Positions 54,977-64,000 are shown, counted from the first letter of the stretch. The stretch is DNA of 64,000 nt from Maricaulis sp. (GCF_017642925.1 NZ_JAEPOL010000005.1:1-64000), one strand, 5' to 3'. The notes: generated by a model not told the origin, from the letters alone. Program-made: numbers and translations.

Positions 54977-55804
54977 TCAACCGTCCTGACGCGTCATGGT
55001 GTAGACCTGTGCCGTGGCCGGGAAGCTGCGATCGCGCACCTCCTCGGCATAACGCTGCACCGCAGCGGTCGTGCGTTCGGCCTGGTTGTCATAGCGCTTG
55101 ACGAATTTCGGCGTCCACTCGAACACGCCCAGCATATCCTGGGTGACCAGCACCTGGCCGTCGCAGGCCGCCGAAGCACCGATGCCGATCGTGGGGACCG
55201 GCACTTTCTGGGTGATTTCCAGAGCGAGATCCTCGGCCACGCCTTCCACAACGATGGCAAAGGCGCCTGCGTCCGCGGTCGCCATGGCTTCATCGATCAC
55301 TTTCTGGCGCTCGGCGCGGGTGCGGCCCTTGGCCTTGAACCCGCCATCGGCCAGCGCCGCCTGGGGCCGGAGCCCGATATGCCCCATTACCGGGATCGAG
55401 CGCTGGGCCATGAAGTCGATGGTTTCGGCGGCATAGGTCCCGCTCTCGATCTTGATCGCCTGGCAGCCGGTCTCGCACATGATGCGGGCGGCGTTCTCGA
55501 ACGCCTGCTGCGGCGACTTTTCGTAGCTGCCGAACGGCATGTCGACGGTCACCAGCGCGCGCTTGGCGCCGCGCATCACGGCCTGGCCGTGCAGGATCAT
55601 CATGTCGAGGGTAACGCCGATGGTCGAATCGAGCCCGTGCACCACCATGCCGACGCTGTCGCCGACCAGCAGGAGATCGCAGTGCGGGTCGAGCAGCCGC
55701 GCCATCGGGGCATCATAGGCCGTCAGGCAGACGATCGGTTCGCCGCCCTTGCGGGCCCGGATTTCAGGAGCAGTGATGCGGCGGGTCTGGGTCTGGGCGG
55801 ACAT
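54977..55804 (-). CDS. panB: 3-methyl-2-oxobutanoate hydroxymethyltransferase
   Basis: A 275-residue enzyme, first step of pantothenate synthesis. [44 protein letters not shown] and [15 protein letters not shown] are family motifs. panC is not next to it. Followed by yfgM on the same strand (85-base gap). Confidence 0.95.
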   Translation of the reverse strand: MSAQTQTRRITAPEIRARKGGEPIVCLTAYDAPMARLLDPHCDLLLVGDSVGMVVHGLDSTIGVTLDMMILHGQAVMRGAKRALVTVDMPFGSYEKSPQQAFENAARIMCETGCQAIKIESGTYAAETIDFMAQRSIPVMGHIGLRPQAALADGGFKAKGRTRAERQKVIDEAMATADAGAFAIVVEGVAEDLALEITQKVPVPTIGIGASAACDGQVLVTQDMLGVFEWTPKFVKRYDNQAERTTAAVQRYAEEVRDRSFPATAQVYTMTRQDG

Positions 55805-55881
55805 GGCTGTCTCTCCGGGGTTGGCCGGAGAGACTAGCTCACAATGCTGCGGTGCAAAAGCCCGCCCTCGCCCGTGCAGTA

Positions 55882-56226
55882 TCAGCCGGCAATCCGGCGC
55901 GGCAGGACGACAGCAACGAGACCGACGGCGACGGCCATGGCGGCCGCGGCGAGCACTTCCGGCGACATCAGGAAGCCGGCATTGGCCAGCAGGCCTTCGG
56001 TGGGGACATGCATGTTGCCGAACACGCTTTCGAGTTGACTCCCGGCAATGGCCGATCCCGTGGAGCCAGCACCGCCCAGGATCAGGACCCGTTTGCGGTC
56101 CGGACGCGACAGGCGCTCGACCACCGATCTGGAAAAGGCTTCGCTCTCGCTGTCGCGTTCCAGCGGGGCTGCGGCGTCGGCAAAGGCCGCCTTCAGCCTT
56201 GCATCGAATGCATCATCTATCGTCAT
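55882..56226 (-). CDS. small membrane protein, possible anti-sigma partner
   Basis: A 114-residue protein with a polar N-terminal half ([20 protein letters not shown]) and a C-terminal membrane helix ([20 protein letters not shown]). No zinc-type HxxxCxxC anti-sigma motif. Overlap of four bases with the sigma factor gene upstream suggests coupled expression and a controlling partner role. It is the counterpart of 57900-58223. Confidence 0.65.
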   Translation of the reverse strand: MTIDDAFDARLKAAFADAAAPLERDSESEAFSRSVVERLSRPDRKRVLILGGAGSTGSAIAGSQLESVFGNMHVPTEGLLANAGFLMSPEVLAAAAMAVAVGLVAVVLPRRIAG

Positions 56227-56765
56227 GACGCCATTTCCTCAGCTTCCTGGAAGTAGGCCTGCAATTTGGCCCGCCCCCGGTTCACATGCGATTTCACCGT
56301 TCCCAGCGGCATTCCGGTCGCCTCTGCAGCTTCGGAATGCGACAATCCGCAAGAGTAGCACATCACCACCGCGATGCGTTCCTCCTCCTTCAATGTGGCA
56401 AGCGCCCGGTCGAGATCAACCACATTGCCCATGTCCCGTGGCGCTTCGCTGTCTTCCAGTCCGGTCTGGAATTTCTCCATGGCCCGCTCGGTGGAGCGCC
56501 GCTTGCGCGCGGCCATCAGGAATTCCGTGTAGGCAATCGAGCACAGCCAGGACTTGAATGCGCCCTTGCCGGTGAAGGTGCCGATCTTCTCGTAGGCGCG
56601 GATGAAGGCGTCCTGCGCGAGATCGTCAGCCAGGGCATGGTTGCGGCACATGCGATGCAGCATCCCCCTGACCAGCCCCTGGTGGCGCCGGACCAGCTCC
56701 CCGAAAGCCGCCGCATTCTTGGTGGCGACCACGAGGGCGACAAGTTCTTCGTCCGGCGCCTTCAT
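56223..56765 (-). CDS. ECF RNA polymerase sigma factor, module 1
   Basis: A 180-residue ECF sigma factor. Region 2 ADDLAQDAFIRAYEKIGTF plus GKGAFKSWLCSIAYTEFL binds -10 DNA; region 4 LSHSEAAEATGMPLGTVKSH is the -35 helix-turn-helix. A paralogue of 58216-58746. Flanked by a small membrane protein on each side, as in the second module. Confidence 0.88.
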   Translation of the reverse strand: MKAPDEELVALVVATKNAAAFGELVRRHQGLVRGMLHRMCRNHALADDLAQDAFIRAYEKIGTFTGKGAFKSWLCSIAYTEFLMAARKRRSTERAMEKFQTGLEDSEAPRDMGNVVDLDRALATLKEEERIAVVMCYSCGLSHSEAAEATGMPLGTVKSHVNRGRAKLQAYFQEAEEMAS

Positions 56766-56779
56766 CGGCGGCGTCCTCC

Positions 56780-57160
56780 TCAGGCCTGGTCTTTTTTGCC
56801 GAACAGGCCAAAGCCGATCAGCACCAGACCGATCAGGCCCGGGAAGGCCGCGACGGCCGGCATGATGTACATGGCTTCCGCATCACCCTCGACACCGAAG
56901 ATGGCAAAGCCCAGAACGATCAGGGCCAGCGCGATGGCCACCAGGATCGAACCGCTCTTCAGATCGCCATTGGAATCCTTGCGCGGCATACCCAGTGCGC
57001 GGATCGTCTCCGGCGTCATGGTCTGCCCGTTGCGGATCGCCTCCTCGACGACGCGCAGCGTTGCCCGGCGATTGCGCGATACCGCGCTCATTGCGATCCA
57101 GACGATAGCCACCACCATGATGAAGGGCGACATCGACACCAGCATGACTGTCAGGTCCAT
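56780..57160 (-). CDS. DUF6249-like small membrane protein, module 1
   Basis: A 126-residue protein: helix near the N terminus (SPFIMVVAIVWIAMSAVS), charged middle with RRATLRVVEEAIRNGQTMTP, then two helices around an EAMYIMPAVAAFPGLIGLV stretch and a basic end (FGKKDQA). It resembles DUF6249-type proteins often next to ECF sigma genes. ATG 57160 preferred; the longer frame runs past NnrU. Paralogous to 58749-59177. Confidence 0.7.
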   Translation of the reverse strand: MDLTVMLVSMSPFIMVVAIVWIAMSAVSRNRRATLRVVEEAIRNGQTMTPETIRALGMPRKDSNGDLKSGSILVAIALALIVLGFAIFGVEGDAEAMYIMPAVAAFPGLIGLVLIGFGLFGKKDQA

Positions 57161-57249
57161 TTTCGTAACTCCCGTATCTGGGCGGGTCCGCACAATGCTG
57201 CCCGTTTGACACCTTGATGCACCATCGTGCGGAATTGGATGCAGGCGGA

Positions 57250-57810
57250 CTATCCGATGATGGCCACGCCGAACAGATACATATGAAGATTCATGATGAT
57301 AAGCGCTGCAAGTGCGCCCAGCACGATCGCCGTCAGATCGCCGCCCCAGCCCTTCACGACCGGCGGCGGGGTCTCGCGCAGCCAGGACGACACGAAGGTC
57401 ACCAGCGACCAGACAAAGAAACTGCCGAACAGCACGAGTGCGGCGCGTTCGCCATTGGCAAGGAAGTGTGCACCCGCCCACAGCATGACCCCGGCCAGCA
57501 TGGGATGGCGTACCCAGTGGCGGATATGTCCTGGCGCATAGGCCGACACGATAAGGATCAGCCCCAGCGGCACCAGGGCGAAAGCCAGATGACGCGTCCA
57601 CACCGGCGGCGCCCAGACGGTTCCGGCCACAGGCTGGGCGAGCATCATGCCGTAGATGACGAGGCCGAAACCGACGAGCGATATCGCCGTATAGGCCAGC
57701 TTGTAGGGCGTTTCCCCCAGAGCCGACTGCAAGGCCGGCCGCGCGCCCGGCACCACGCGCAGCGAATGAACGCCCAGAAACAGAACCAGACCGGTAATCA
57801 GGACCAGCAT
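57250..57810 (-). CDS. NnrU-family membrane protein
   Basis: A 186-residue protein with about six helices. VLFLGVHSLRVVPGARPALQ, GHIRHWVRHPMLAGVMLWAG and the family's HSxR/HPxL motifs fit NnrU (PF07298), a family related to isoprenylcysteine-methyltransferase-like proteins and linked to nitric oxide/nitrite metabolism. GGAGGT sits before the ATG. It separates the two sigma modules. Confidence 0.85.
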   Translation of the reverse strand: MLVLITGLVLFLGVHSLRVVPGARPALQSALGETPYKLAYTAISLVGFGLVIYGMMLAQPVAGTVWAPPVWTRHLAFALVPLGLILIVSAYAPGHIRHWVRHPMLAGVMLWAGAHFLANGERAALVLFGSFFVWSLVTFVSSWLRETPPPVVKGWGGDLTAIVLGALAALIIMNLHMYLFGVAIIG

Positions 57811-57899
57811 GCGCACCTCCCCGCTGTCCGGGCACGAGTATAGGCGATTCACGCCCGCGTCGCGGGGGCAAATGGCTGACGCCCGAATCCGGGTCCAGG

Positions 57900-58223
57900 C
57901 TAGAGCAAATTCGGCAGGCGTACGCGCAGACGCCCATTCAGCCAGAAATGACCGATCAGGCCCACACCCAGAGCCAGGGGCAGCGTCACAAGGGCGAAAC
58001 GGGACTCCCCGCCCCGGAACAGGGTTTCCAGCACATCCCCGGCGATGGGAGCCGTGATCAGTGCGAGCAGGCACACCACCAGCCCCTGCCCCAGCCGTTC
58101 GGCCAGTTCCCGCCGGAAGCGGCGATGGGCGATATCGGCCATCACGGCCAGCCGGAAACCGGGATCGCGCGCCGGCACATCGCCAGCGCGGAAGAAGTCC
58201 TGCAGCGGATCGTGTTCACGCAT
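57900..58223 (-). CDS. small membrane protein, possible anti-sigma partner, module 2
   Basis: A 107-residue protein with polar start (MREHDPLQDFFRAGDVPARD) and two membrane helices (GLVVCLLALITAPIAGDVL, ALVTLPLALGVGLIGHFWL). Overlaps the sigma gene by eight bases. It shares the D..F..A...P.RD..F...V pattern with 55882-56226. Zinc motif absent. Confidence 0.65.
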   Translation of the reverse strand: MREHDPLQDFFRAGDVPARDPGFRLAVMADIAHRRFRRELAERLGQGLVVCLLALITAPIAGDVLETLFRGGESRFALVTLPLALGVGLIGHFWLNGRLRVRLPNLL

Positions 58224-58746
58224 CGTCCACTCCCAGAATGGCCATCAGACGGGTGCGGCCCCGGCTGACATGGGATTTTATCGTACCCAGCGGCAAGTCC
58301 AAGACATTTGCCGCATCGCTGTGCGACCAGCCTCCGGCCAGGCAGAGCGCGACGGCCGCCCGCTGCTCTTCCGGCAGTTCCGCAAGCGCCTGCTGCATCG
58401 CCAGGGCCAGTTCGCGCTGCGGCGCCTCGCTGACCGGCTGCAAGGCCTGCCAGGCGGTTTCCCGAGTGCGGGTGCGCGACATGGACCGGGCGCGCGCCTT
58501 GGCCTTGCGCCAGGCAATCGCGAACAGCCAGGATTTGAGCTTCGCTCCGTCGCGCAGGCTGCCCAAATGCGTCCACGCATCGACGAAAGCATCCTGTGCG
58601 ATCTCGTCAGCATCGGCGTCATTGCCACTTACCCGCCGCAAAAAGCCGCGGACCGGCGACTGGTACCGGTCCACGATACGGGCAAAGGCCTCATCCGATC
58701 CCGACCGGGCCGCCGCGACCAGCGCAGCGTCGTCGGGGGCCTGCAT
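58216..58746 (-). CDS. ECF RNA polymerase sigma factor, module 2
   Basis: A 176-residue ECF sigma factor; DADEIAQDAFVDAWTHLGSL and GAKLKSWLFAIAWRKAKARA form region 2, WSHSDAANVLDLPLGTIKSH region 4. It matches 56223-56765 in order and ends (both start M-x-APD). Basic RARSMSRTRTRE linker. Co-located with a membrane protein upstream (two bases). Confidence 0.88.
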   Translation of the reverse strand: MQAPDDAALVAAARSGSDEAFARIVDRYQSPVRGFLRRVSGNDADADEIAQDAFVDAWTHLGSLRDGAKLKSWLFAIAWRKAKARARSMSRTRTRETAWQALQPVSEAPQRELALAMQQALAELPEEQRAAVALCLAGGWSHSDAANVLDLPLGTIKSHVSRGRTRLMAILGVDDA

Positions 58747-58748
58747 GA

Positions 58749-59177
58749 TCAGTCATTCCTGCGGCGGCGCGAAAACAGGCCGCTGAAAAGAAACGCGACC
58801 GCGAGCACACCGAGCACCATTGAGATGAAATACATTTCGCGCGTGGTGCCGCCCAGCAGTCCGGCATAGCCGGTATAAGCAAACACGCCAGCCAGACCGG
58901 TGAACAGCACGACCAGAAAGACATGGCCACCGCCAGGGCTGCCGCTGCTTTCCTCGCCGGAGGTGTGATATTCGTGGCGATGCGTGTTGTCGTTATCGAG
59001 CGAAGCGAGCAATTCGGCCGGCGGCTCCTTGCCCGCGGCCGTGAAGCTCTTGATCAGGTCGATCTTGGCCTGGGTGCGCTTGTAGCGCATGAAACTGCCC
59101 CAGCCGGCAGCCAGAAAGAACCCCAGCGGAAACAGCAGCCACCAGTAACTGTGGAAGATCTCGACCATTGCATTCAT
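58749..59177 (-). CDS. DUF6249-like small membrane protein, module 2
   Basis: A 142-residue protein with an N-terminal helix (YWWLLFPLGFFLAAGWGSF), a charged middle with KIDLIKSFTAAGKEPPAEL and His-rich THRHEYH, then two helices around TTREMYFISMVLGVLAVAF and a basic end (SRRRRND). Layout parallels 56780-57160 (MYI/MYFI, GLFGKK/GLFSRR). First gene of module 2. Confidence 0.7.
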   Translation of the reverse strand: MNAMVEIFHSYWWLLFPLGFFLAAGWGSFMRYKRTQAKIDLIKSFTAAGKEPPAELLASLDNDNTHRHEYHTSGEESSGSPGGGHVFLVVLFTGLAGVFAYTGYAGLLGGTTREMYFISMVLGVLAVAFLFSGLFSRRRRND

Positions 59178-59255
59178 CCCTTTCCGGCGGCACCCCGCGG
59201 CACCTTTCGATAACAGGTTGCCGCCAGGCCCCCGTCCGGATGCAGCGTCGGAAAA

Positions 59256-59879
59256 TTATTCTGCAGCCGGAGTCCAACAGCAGCCGTCCAACAGGCGCCG
59301 TCCCTCACCGTCTTCAATATCCGCGCTGACGTGCCAACCATAGCCGCGCTCGCTCATCCCGTCAGAACAGGCCTGCGGCGAAACGATTGCAAAACCACTC
59401 ACATCGCCGCCGAACCGGTAGATGAAAGGATGCATGCGCCCCCGCGCGGTGCGCGCATCACTCACCGCAAAACCGCGCTCCTCGCCCATCGACATCGCAT
59501 CGTTGAAGCGTCCCTGGCCGTCGACATCGATCTGAAGTCCCCAGAAGGGTTCGGTCCCGGCACAGGCGAAGCCGCCCGGCGCCGACTGACCGGGAATGTC
59601 CGGCCGCTCGTCTTCCGCCAGATAGGCGAGACTGACCCAGCCTTCAGCTCCGCGCAGCAGGACCCGGCCCCAGCCATGCCGCGTTTCCAGCACCTCGACC
59701 CGGTTTGCACCGGGCGGCAGGGAGCCGACAAGTGCACTCGTCGGACTGGGCGTGCTGCGCACATTGAGTACGTCATGACTGTCGACATTGACCACGCGAT
59801 AGACCGCGGGCTGGGCTTGCGCCGCCCCGCTCGATGCCCCGGCAATGGCAATGATGATCCCGGCCAGAAAGGTCCGCAT
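59256..59879 (-). CDS. secreted SH3-domain protein
   Basis: A 207-residue protein with signal peptide (GIIIAIAGASSGAAQAQ) and an SH3-like domain (YRVVNVDSHDVLNVRSTPSP...GWGRVLLRGAEGWVSLAYL, about residues 25-90). The C-terminal half has FACAGTEPFWGLQID and SDGMSERGYGWHVS, resembling COG3650-type domains of unknown role. Cysteines suggest disulfides. Start 59879 chosen for the signal peptide. Confidence 0.75.
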   Translation of the reverse strand: MRTFLAGIIIAIAGASSGAAQAQPAVYRVVNVDSHDVLNVRSTPSPTSALVGSLPPGANRVEVLETRHGWGRVLLRGAEGWVSLAYLAEDERPDIPGQSAPGGFACAGTEPFWGLQIDVDGQGRFNDAMSMGEERGFAVSDARTARGRMHPFIYRFGGDVSGFAIVSPQACSDGMSERGYGWHVSADIEDGEGRRLLDGCCWTPAAE

Positions 59880-59945
59880 CCCGGTCTCCGTCTCGTGAAG
59901 CCTCAGACTAGCGGAGCCGGCCGGACGGGCAACTGCGCCCGCATC

Positions 59946-59987
59946 ACAAAAAGACGCCCCGGAGACACGGCACGGATCCCCGGGGCG
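59946..59987 (-). terminator. Rho-independent terminator of metE
   Basis: CGCCCCGG (59955-59962) pairs with CCGGGGCG (59980-59987), followed on the minus strand by TCTTTTTG. It lies just after the metE stop at 59996. Confidence 0.85.
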
Positions 59988-59995
59988 CAAGACGG

Positions 59996-62272
59996 TTATT
60001 CCGCGGCCTGCCTGAGCCGTCCCGCAACGGCGACCATGCCTTTCAGGGATGCCTCGACTTCCGGCCAGCCCCGCGTTTTCAGTCCGCAATCGGGATTGAC
60101 CCAGATCCGGTCGGCCGGGATCACATCGGCCGCTTTCACAAGGAGGCGCTCAAGCTCGGCCTCACCCGGAACCCGCGGCGAGTGGATATCCCATATGCCC
60201 GGCCCGATCTCGTTCGGATAGCTGAACTCGGCGAACGCCTCGAGCAACTCCATGTCCGAGCGCGATGCCTCGATCGAGATCACGTCGGCGTCGAGTCCCG
60301 CGATCGACGGCATGATGTCATTGAACTCGGAATAACACATATGGGTGTGGATCTGGGTCGCGTCGGACACGCCCGATGCGGCGATGCGGAAACAGGTGCC
60401 CGCCCAGTCCAGATACCCGGCCCAGTCCGCGCGCCGCAGCGGCAAACCCTCGCGCAGCGCCGGCTCGTCGATCTGGATCGCGCCAACCCCGGCTTTCTCC
60501 AGATCGACAACCTCGTCACGGATGGCATAGGCGATCTGCCGGCATGTCTGCGAACGCGGCTGATCGTCACGCACGAACGACCATTGCAGGATGGTCACCG
60601 GTCCTGTCAGCATGCCTTTCACTGGTTTGCCGGTGAGACTCTGTGCATAGGCCGTCCATTCGACCGTCATCGGCGCCGGACGCGATACATCGCCGAAAAT
60701 GACCGGCGGCTTCACACAGCGCGATCCATAGGACTGGACCCAGCCGAAACGCGTGAAGGCGAAACCGTCGAGCTGTTCGCCGAAATACTCGACCATGTCA
60801 TTCCGCTCGAACTCGCCATGGACCAGCATGTCCAGTCCCAGCGCTTCCTGGCGGCGGATGGCATCCTCGGTCGCCGCCTTGAGGAAGGCATCGTAGTCGG
60901 CATCGTTCATGTCGCCCTTGCCGTTGGCCGCACGCGCCTCCCGGACGGGCTGGGTCTGCGGGAAGGAGCCGATCGTGGTCGTCGGATACACCGGCAGGTT
61001 CAGCCGGGCACGCTGTTCAAGACTGCGCCGTTCATAGGGCGATGCGCGCCGTGCATCCGTGTCCGCCGATGCCGCCAGCCGGTCTGCGACGGCCGGGTCA
61101 TGGATTCGCGGGGACGCGCGCCGGGACGCCTGTGCGGCATCGCTGGCGTCAAATGCTGCGGACCGGGAGGCTCGCCCGCTCTGCGCCGCCTGCGCGAGGG
61201 TCACGACCTCCTCCAGCTTCTGCTTGGCAAAGGCGAGCCAGGCTTTCAGCGCGTCATCGAGGCGATCTTCCTGTTCCAGATCGACCGGCACGTGCAACAG
61301 GGAACAGGACGGCGCGATCTCGATATCTCCCCCGCCCCGGGCAGCGATCGCCGTCTCGACCCGGGCGAACGCTGCGGAAAGATCCGTGCGCCAGATATTG
61401 CGTCCGTCGATCACGCCGAGCGACAGGGTCCGGTCCTGCGGCCAGGCCGCCAGGACTGCATCCAGCTGGTGCGGCGCACGTACCAGATCGACATGCAGCC
61501 CCTCGACCGGCAGGTCCGCAACGAGATCCAGATTGTCGCCCAGAGCCCCGAAATAGGTCGTCAGCAGGAGGTTCGGGCCAGCACCGGTCAAACCGGCATA
61601 GGCTTCGCCTACCGCTGCCTTCTGTGCGTCGCTCAGATCGGTCACAAGGACCGGTTCGTCGATCTGCACCCAGTCCGCGCCCGCTTTCGCGAGACGGCCC
61701 AGAATGTCCCGGTATACCGGCAATACCCGCCCGAGCAGGTCCAGCGGATCGATCTCGCCGCTCTTGCACTTGCCCAGCATCAGCCATGTCACCGGCCCGA
61801 TGATCACCGGCCGGGTCCGGTATCCCGCTTCGCTCGCCTCTTCATAGGCGTCGATGATGTGCGTGGAGGCGAGCGAGAAGGTCTGTCCTTCACGCAGTTC
61901 GGGGACGAGATAGTGATAGTTCGTGTCGAACCACTTGGTCATTTCGAGGGCCGGCACATCACCGTGACCGCGGGCCATGTCGAAATAGGTATCGAGCCCG
62001 ATCGTGCCGGGTTGCCAGCCAAAACGTTCGGGAACGGCTCCGAGCGCAACGCTCATGTCGAGCATCTGGTCGTAGAAAGAAAAATCGTTCGACGGAATGA
62101 TGTCGATACCCGCCTCGGCCTGGAGCGCCCAGTGCCGGCGGCGCAGTTCGCGGCCGGTATCCTTCAGGGCTTCTGCGGAAACCTCGCCGCGCCAATAGGC
62201 CTCGACGGCCTTTTTCAGTTCCCGGCGGCGCCCGATGCGCGGAAAGCCGAGATTGCTGGACCGGATCGTCAT
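59996..62272 (-). CDS. metE: cobalamin-independent methionine synthase
   Basis: A 758-residue enzyme that methylates homocysteine from a folate without B12. [20 protein letters not shown] opens it; zinc ligands are in [12 protein letters not shown] and NPDCGLKTR, with [10 protein letters not shown] marking the C-terminal barrel. ATG 62272 with GGGA upstream is preferred over a longer frame. A cobalamin riboswitch lies about 500 bases upstream; B12 would shut off this B12-independent route. Confidence 0.95.
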   Translation of the reverse strand: MTIRSSNLGFPRIGRRRELKKAVEAYWRGEVSAEALKDTGRELRRRHWALQAEAGIDIIPSNDFSFYDQMLDMSVALGAVPERFGWQPGTIGLDTYFDMARGHGDVPALEMTKWFDTNYHYLVPELREGQTFSLASTHIIDAYEEASEAGYRTRPVIIGPVTWLMLGKCKSGEIDPLDLLGRVLPVYRDILGRLAKAGADWVQIDEPVLVTDLSDAQKAAVGEAYAGLTGAGPNLLLTTYFGALGDNLDLVADLPVEGLHVDLVRAPHQLDAVLAAWPQDRTLSLGVIDGRNIWRTDLSAAFARVETAIAARGGGDIEIAPSCSLLHVPVDLEQEDRLDDALKAWLAFAKQKLEEVVTLAQAAQSGRASRSAAFDASDAAQASRRASPRIHDPAVADRLAASADTDARRASPYERRSLEQRARLNLPVYPTTTIGSFPQTQPVREARAANGKGDMNDADYDAFLKAATEDAIRRQEALGLDMLVHGEFERNDMVEYFGEQLDGFAFTRFGWVQSYGSRCVKPPVIFGDVSRPAPMTVEWTAYAQSLTGKPVKGMLTGPVTILQWSFVRDDQPRSQTCRQIAYAIRDEVVDLEKAGVGAIQIDEPALREGLPLRRADWAGYLDWAGTCFRIAASGVSDATQIHTHMCYSEFNDIMPSIAGLDADVISIEASRSDMELLEAFAEFSYPNEIGPGIWDIHSPRVPGEAELERLLVKAADVIPADRIWVNPDCGLKTRGWPEVEASLKGMVAVAGRLRQAAE

Positions 62273-62327
62273 GATCGTCCCTTTCATGGTTCTTGGATGT
62301 GAAAATTCGAATGCGTGCCTGGACGGC

Positions 62328-62645
62328 TTACCCCTGTGCCGGACGATGCCGGGCGACATGCTCCAGAAGCGTCAGCATGCGTCGGCGGTCTCGACTGTTC
62401 GGATGCCCGATCTCCGTGCGCAGCCGGCTCGCAAGCCGTCTTGCCGCACGGCCCTGGTCCGTCGCCCGGCTGGAGATCAACCAGGCCAGAACCATGGTGT
62501 CCGCGTCGGGGTCCGGCCGGTCACAACCGCAATACCAGTCCACAATCATCCCGTCGGGACCGATCTCCCGGCCGGAATGGCGGCGGCCTCTGGCACATTG
62601 GGCATCTGTTAGGGGAAAGCGTCGCTCAGCCTGTGAGCGCGTCAC
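62328..62645 (-). CDS. small hypothetical protein between riboswitch and metE
   Basis: A possible 105-residue protein with a GTG start two bases after a leader-ORF stop, so possibly coupled. A shorter version from an ATG (residue 33, 62549) is also possible. Features: [14 protein letters not shown] with two Cys and [20 protein letters not shown]. No family recognised. GC-rich third positions like real genes here, but ORFs are easy to find at this GC. Confidence 0.42.
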   Translation of the reverse strand: MTRSQAERRFPLTDAQCARGRRHSGREIGPDGMIVDWYCGCDRPDPDADTMVLAWLISSRATDQGRAARRLASRLRTEIGHPNSRDRRRMLTLLEHVARHRPAQG

Positions 62646-62647
62646 CG

Positions 62648-62719
62648 TCAGCCCGGATCAAGGCTTGTACCTGACACGTCTCGGGGGCTTCGGCCCCGGC
62701 TGCTGGAGCTGAAAATCAT
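62648..62719 (-). CDS. candidate 23-residue leader peptide after the riboswitch
   Basis: ATG 62717-62719 has a near-ideal GGAGGACAGATT site upstream, the best ribosome site in the region and right after the riboswitch. It encodes a Ser/Arg-rich 23-residue peptide (MIFSSSSRGRSPRDV and then SGTSLDPG). Its stop is two bases from the next GTG. If real, the riboswitch may act by hiding this ribosome site. Confidence 0.45.
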   Translation of the reverse strand: MIFSSSSRGRSPRDVSGTSLDPG

Positions 62720-62769
62720 AATCTGTCCTCCGCCGGATATCCCCGTCCGGTGTGTTCGAGTTGTCCGAG

Positions 62770-62965
62770 CGACGGTAGGTCTCCTGGCTTGCGGCCTTTG
62801 CAGCCCCCTCGCCTTCCCGGGTTTCCACCCAGTGGCATATTGAGGAGGCCAGCCGCCAACAGTTGCGGGGACAGCTCCGGACTTGACCTGTCAGACAGGC
62901 CGTACCGGTATTCCCTGTTATGCCCTTGCGGGCACCGTCGCAGCGTCAGACTGCGCCAGCTGCGA
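62770..62965 (-). ncRNA. cobalamin riboswitch
   Basis: On the minus strand, from 62965 downward: GGTGCCCGCAAGGGCATAAC, then AGGGAA; GAGCTGTCCCCGCAACTGT; GCCACTGGG; GGGAAGGCG; and the B12 box AAGCCAGGAGACCTACC at 62774-62790. These are the conserved blocks of the AdoCbl riboswitch in order. Control of the metE side fits known regulation: B12 present, MetE off. The sequence between the box and GGAGG could form the expression platform. Confidence 0.93.
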
Positions 62966-63016
62966 ACGCCTGTCAACAGAGTATAACGACATGCACATTT
63001 CTTTATATCAGATCGG

Positions 63017-63880
63017 TCAGGCTAGCGGCAGGTAGATATCCGACCGCCATTCCGCTTCGGGGCGGCTTTCCGGATCGTCGACATAGTTCACGATCAGGGG
63101 CCGGTCGGCGATCAGATGCGTGTCGTCCGCCATGATCAAGGCGTAGAGCCGGTCGATCGTGTCATGCAGCGACGTATAGCTGCCGACATGGCGCAGGCGG
63201 GCGTGCCGGCCACCGGCGATACCGAGCAGCTCGATCTCGCCCTGCTCGGGGAAGCTCTCTGCGACCTCGATGGCGCAGTCGAAATGGAGGTCTGCGGGAT
63301 CGCAGAAGCGCGGGTCCTCGTGCCAGACGCCCCAGATGCCACGCAGGCTTTCCATCGGAAGCTGCGAGAAGACGGTGGCGAACAGGCGCTCATAAGTCAG
63401 GTTCAGCTCGGCATAGGCGCCGATATTGCGGATCGCGAGCAGGCGCAGCGGGTCGGTGGAGACGATTTCGACCGGCATGGGCGTCTCGGCCTCGATGCCC
63501 TGCGGCTGTAGCAGACGCTCGAACAGGGTGCCGCCTCCCGCCCGGATCTCGCTCGCCGTTGCACCCGTCGCGGCCTTTATGGCGCGGGCGAAGGACTGGC
63601 TGGACGAATACCCCGACGCTGCGGCCGCCTGGGTCACGGTCAGGCGATCATCCTGCAGGGCCGGCGCTGTGCGCACCAGACGGATGCGGCGCACGGTTTC
63701 CGCCGGGGTCTCACCCGTCATGATCCGGTAGATGCGATGGAAGTGAAACGGCGACAGTGCCGCGACGCCCGCAAGGGTCTCCAGATCCAGCGCGGCTTCC
63801 TCGTCGGCTGCCTCGATATACGCCACGACACGATCGATCCGGTCGGCATAGCCTGCTCGATTATCCGCTCTCATCCCCAT
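63017..63880 (-). CDS. AraC-family regulator with GyrI-like domain
   Basis: A 287-residue protein: two AraC helix-turn-helices (LAGVAALSPFHFHRIYRIMT, AAASGYSSSQSFARAIKAAT) near the N terminus and a C-terminal GyrI/SOUL-like ligand domain (VEIVSTDPLRLLAIRNIGAY, RHARLRHVGSYTSLHDTIDR). ATG 63880 with AGGAGAC is preferred over 63949. Upstream of the riboswitch on the same strand; targets unknown. Confidence 0.9.
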   Translation of the reverse strand: MGMRADNRAGYADRIDRVVAYIEAADEEAALDLETLAGVAALSPFHFHRIYRIMTGETPAETVRRIRLVRTAPALQDDRLTVTQAAAASGYSSSQSFARAIKAATGATASEIRAGGGTLFERLLQPQGIEAETPMPVEIVSTDPLRLLAIRNIGAYAELNLTYERLFATVFSQLPMESLRGIWGVWHEDPRFCDPADLHFDCAIEVAESFPEQGEIELLGIAGGRHARLRHVGSYTSLHDTIDRLYALIMADDTHLIADRPLIVNYVDDPESRPEAEWRSDIYLPLA

Positions 63881-64000
63881 GTCTCCTCTGTCCGTGTGGC
63901 AATGATACTCGCCCGGACGGGCAGACACAGCGTGCCTGTTCTTGCTCATTTGCCCCGGTCACACGGCACCGGACGCCCCCAGCCCGATCGTGCGCGTCAC

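Overview
The window is a GC-rich, gene-dense bacterial chromosome segment, almost entirely core genome. The best guess is an alphaproteobacterium of the Hyphomonadaceae/Maricaulales/Caulobacterales type. This rests on gene order (hda-ppk-ppx, fabD-fabG-acpP-fabF-mltG-yicC-gmk, lptF-lptG then lptD-surA-pdxA-rsmA), a perfect TTAA-N7-TTAA site of the CtrA type, and short palindromic intergenic repeats starting GTCATCC. I see no phage, transposase, CRISPR array, rRNA or tRNA. The assignment comes from reading the sequence, with no database search.

Layout. 1-662 is gene-free and full of palindromic repeats. 0.66-4.2 kb is a TetR regulator with two tandem PlsC acyltransferases and an LplT-like transporter, a likely phospholipid/lysophospholipid operon. 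4.2-12.9 kb holds RNase D, an orphan protein, a membrane-anchored PAS-GGDEF-EAL protein and the hda-ppk-ppx run. 12.9-23.4 kb has a DUF2066 protein divergent from purM-purN, a methyltransferase, arfB, a winged-helix/TPR regulator divergent from an S41 protease, a LysE exporter, ndk and an ABC-F ATPase. 23.4-27.6 kb has a small ORF behind a CtrA-type box, two I78-type lipoproteins, holC and pepA. 27.7-35.4 kb is LPS transport plus surA, pdxA and rsmA. 35.4-41.4 kb, on the minus strand, is fatty-acid synthesis, mltG, yicC and gmk. 41.6-50.6 kb, on the plus strand, is rpsF-rpsR-rplI, dnaB behind two perfect DnaA boxes, alr, radA, cvpA-purF and an SDR. 51.2-55.8 kb, on the minus strand, is yfgM-bamB-der and panB. 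55.9-59.2 kb holds two paralogous three-gene modules (small membrane protein, ECF sigma factor, small membrane partner) with an NnrU-family gene between them. 59.3-64.0 kb has an SH3-like secreted protein, metE under a cobalamin riboswitch, and an AraC/GyrI-type regulator.

Functional themes are envelope building (LptDFG, SurA, BamB, MltG, Alr, the PlsC pair, LplT), replication and its control (Hda, HolC, DnaB, RadA), purine and fatty-acid synthesis, and two probable membrane-stress sigma modules. The least explained parts are the twin ECF triplets, the riboswitch, leader-peptide, small-ORF and metE arrangement, the two-acyltransferase lipid operon with altered PlsC motif III, the CtrA-box small protein, and the dispersed palindromic elements.
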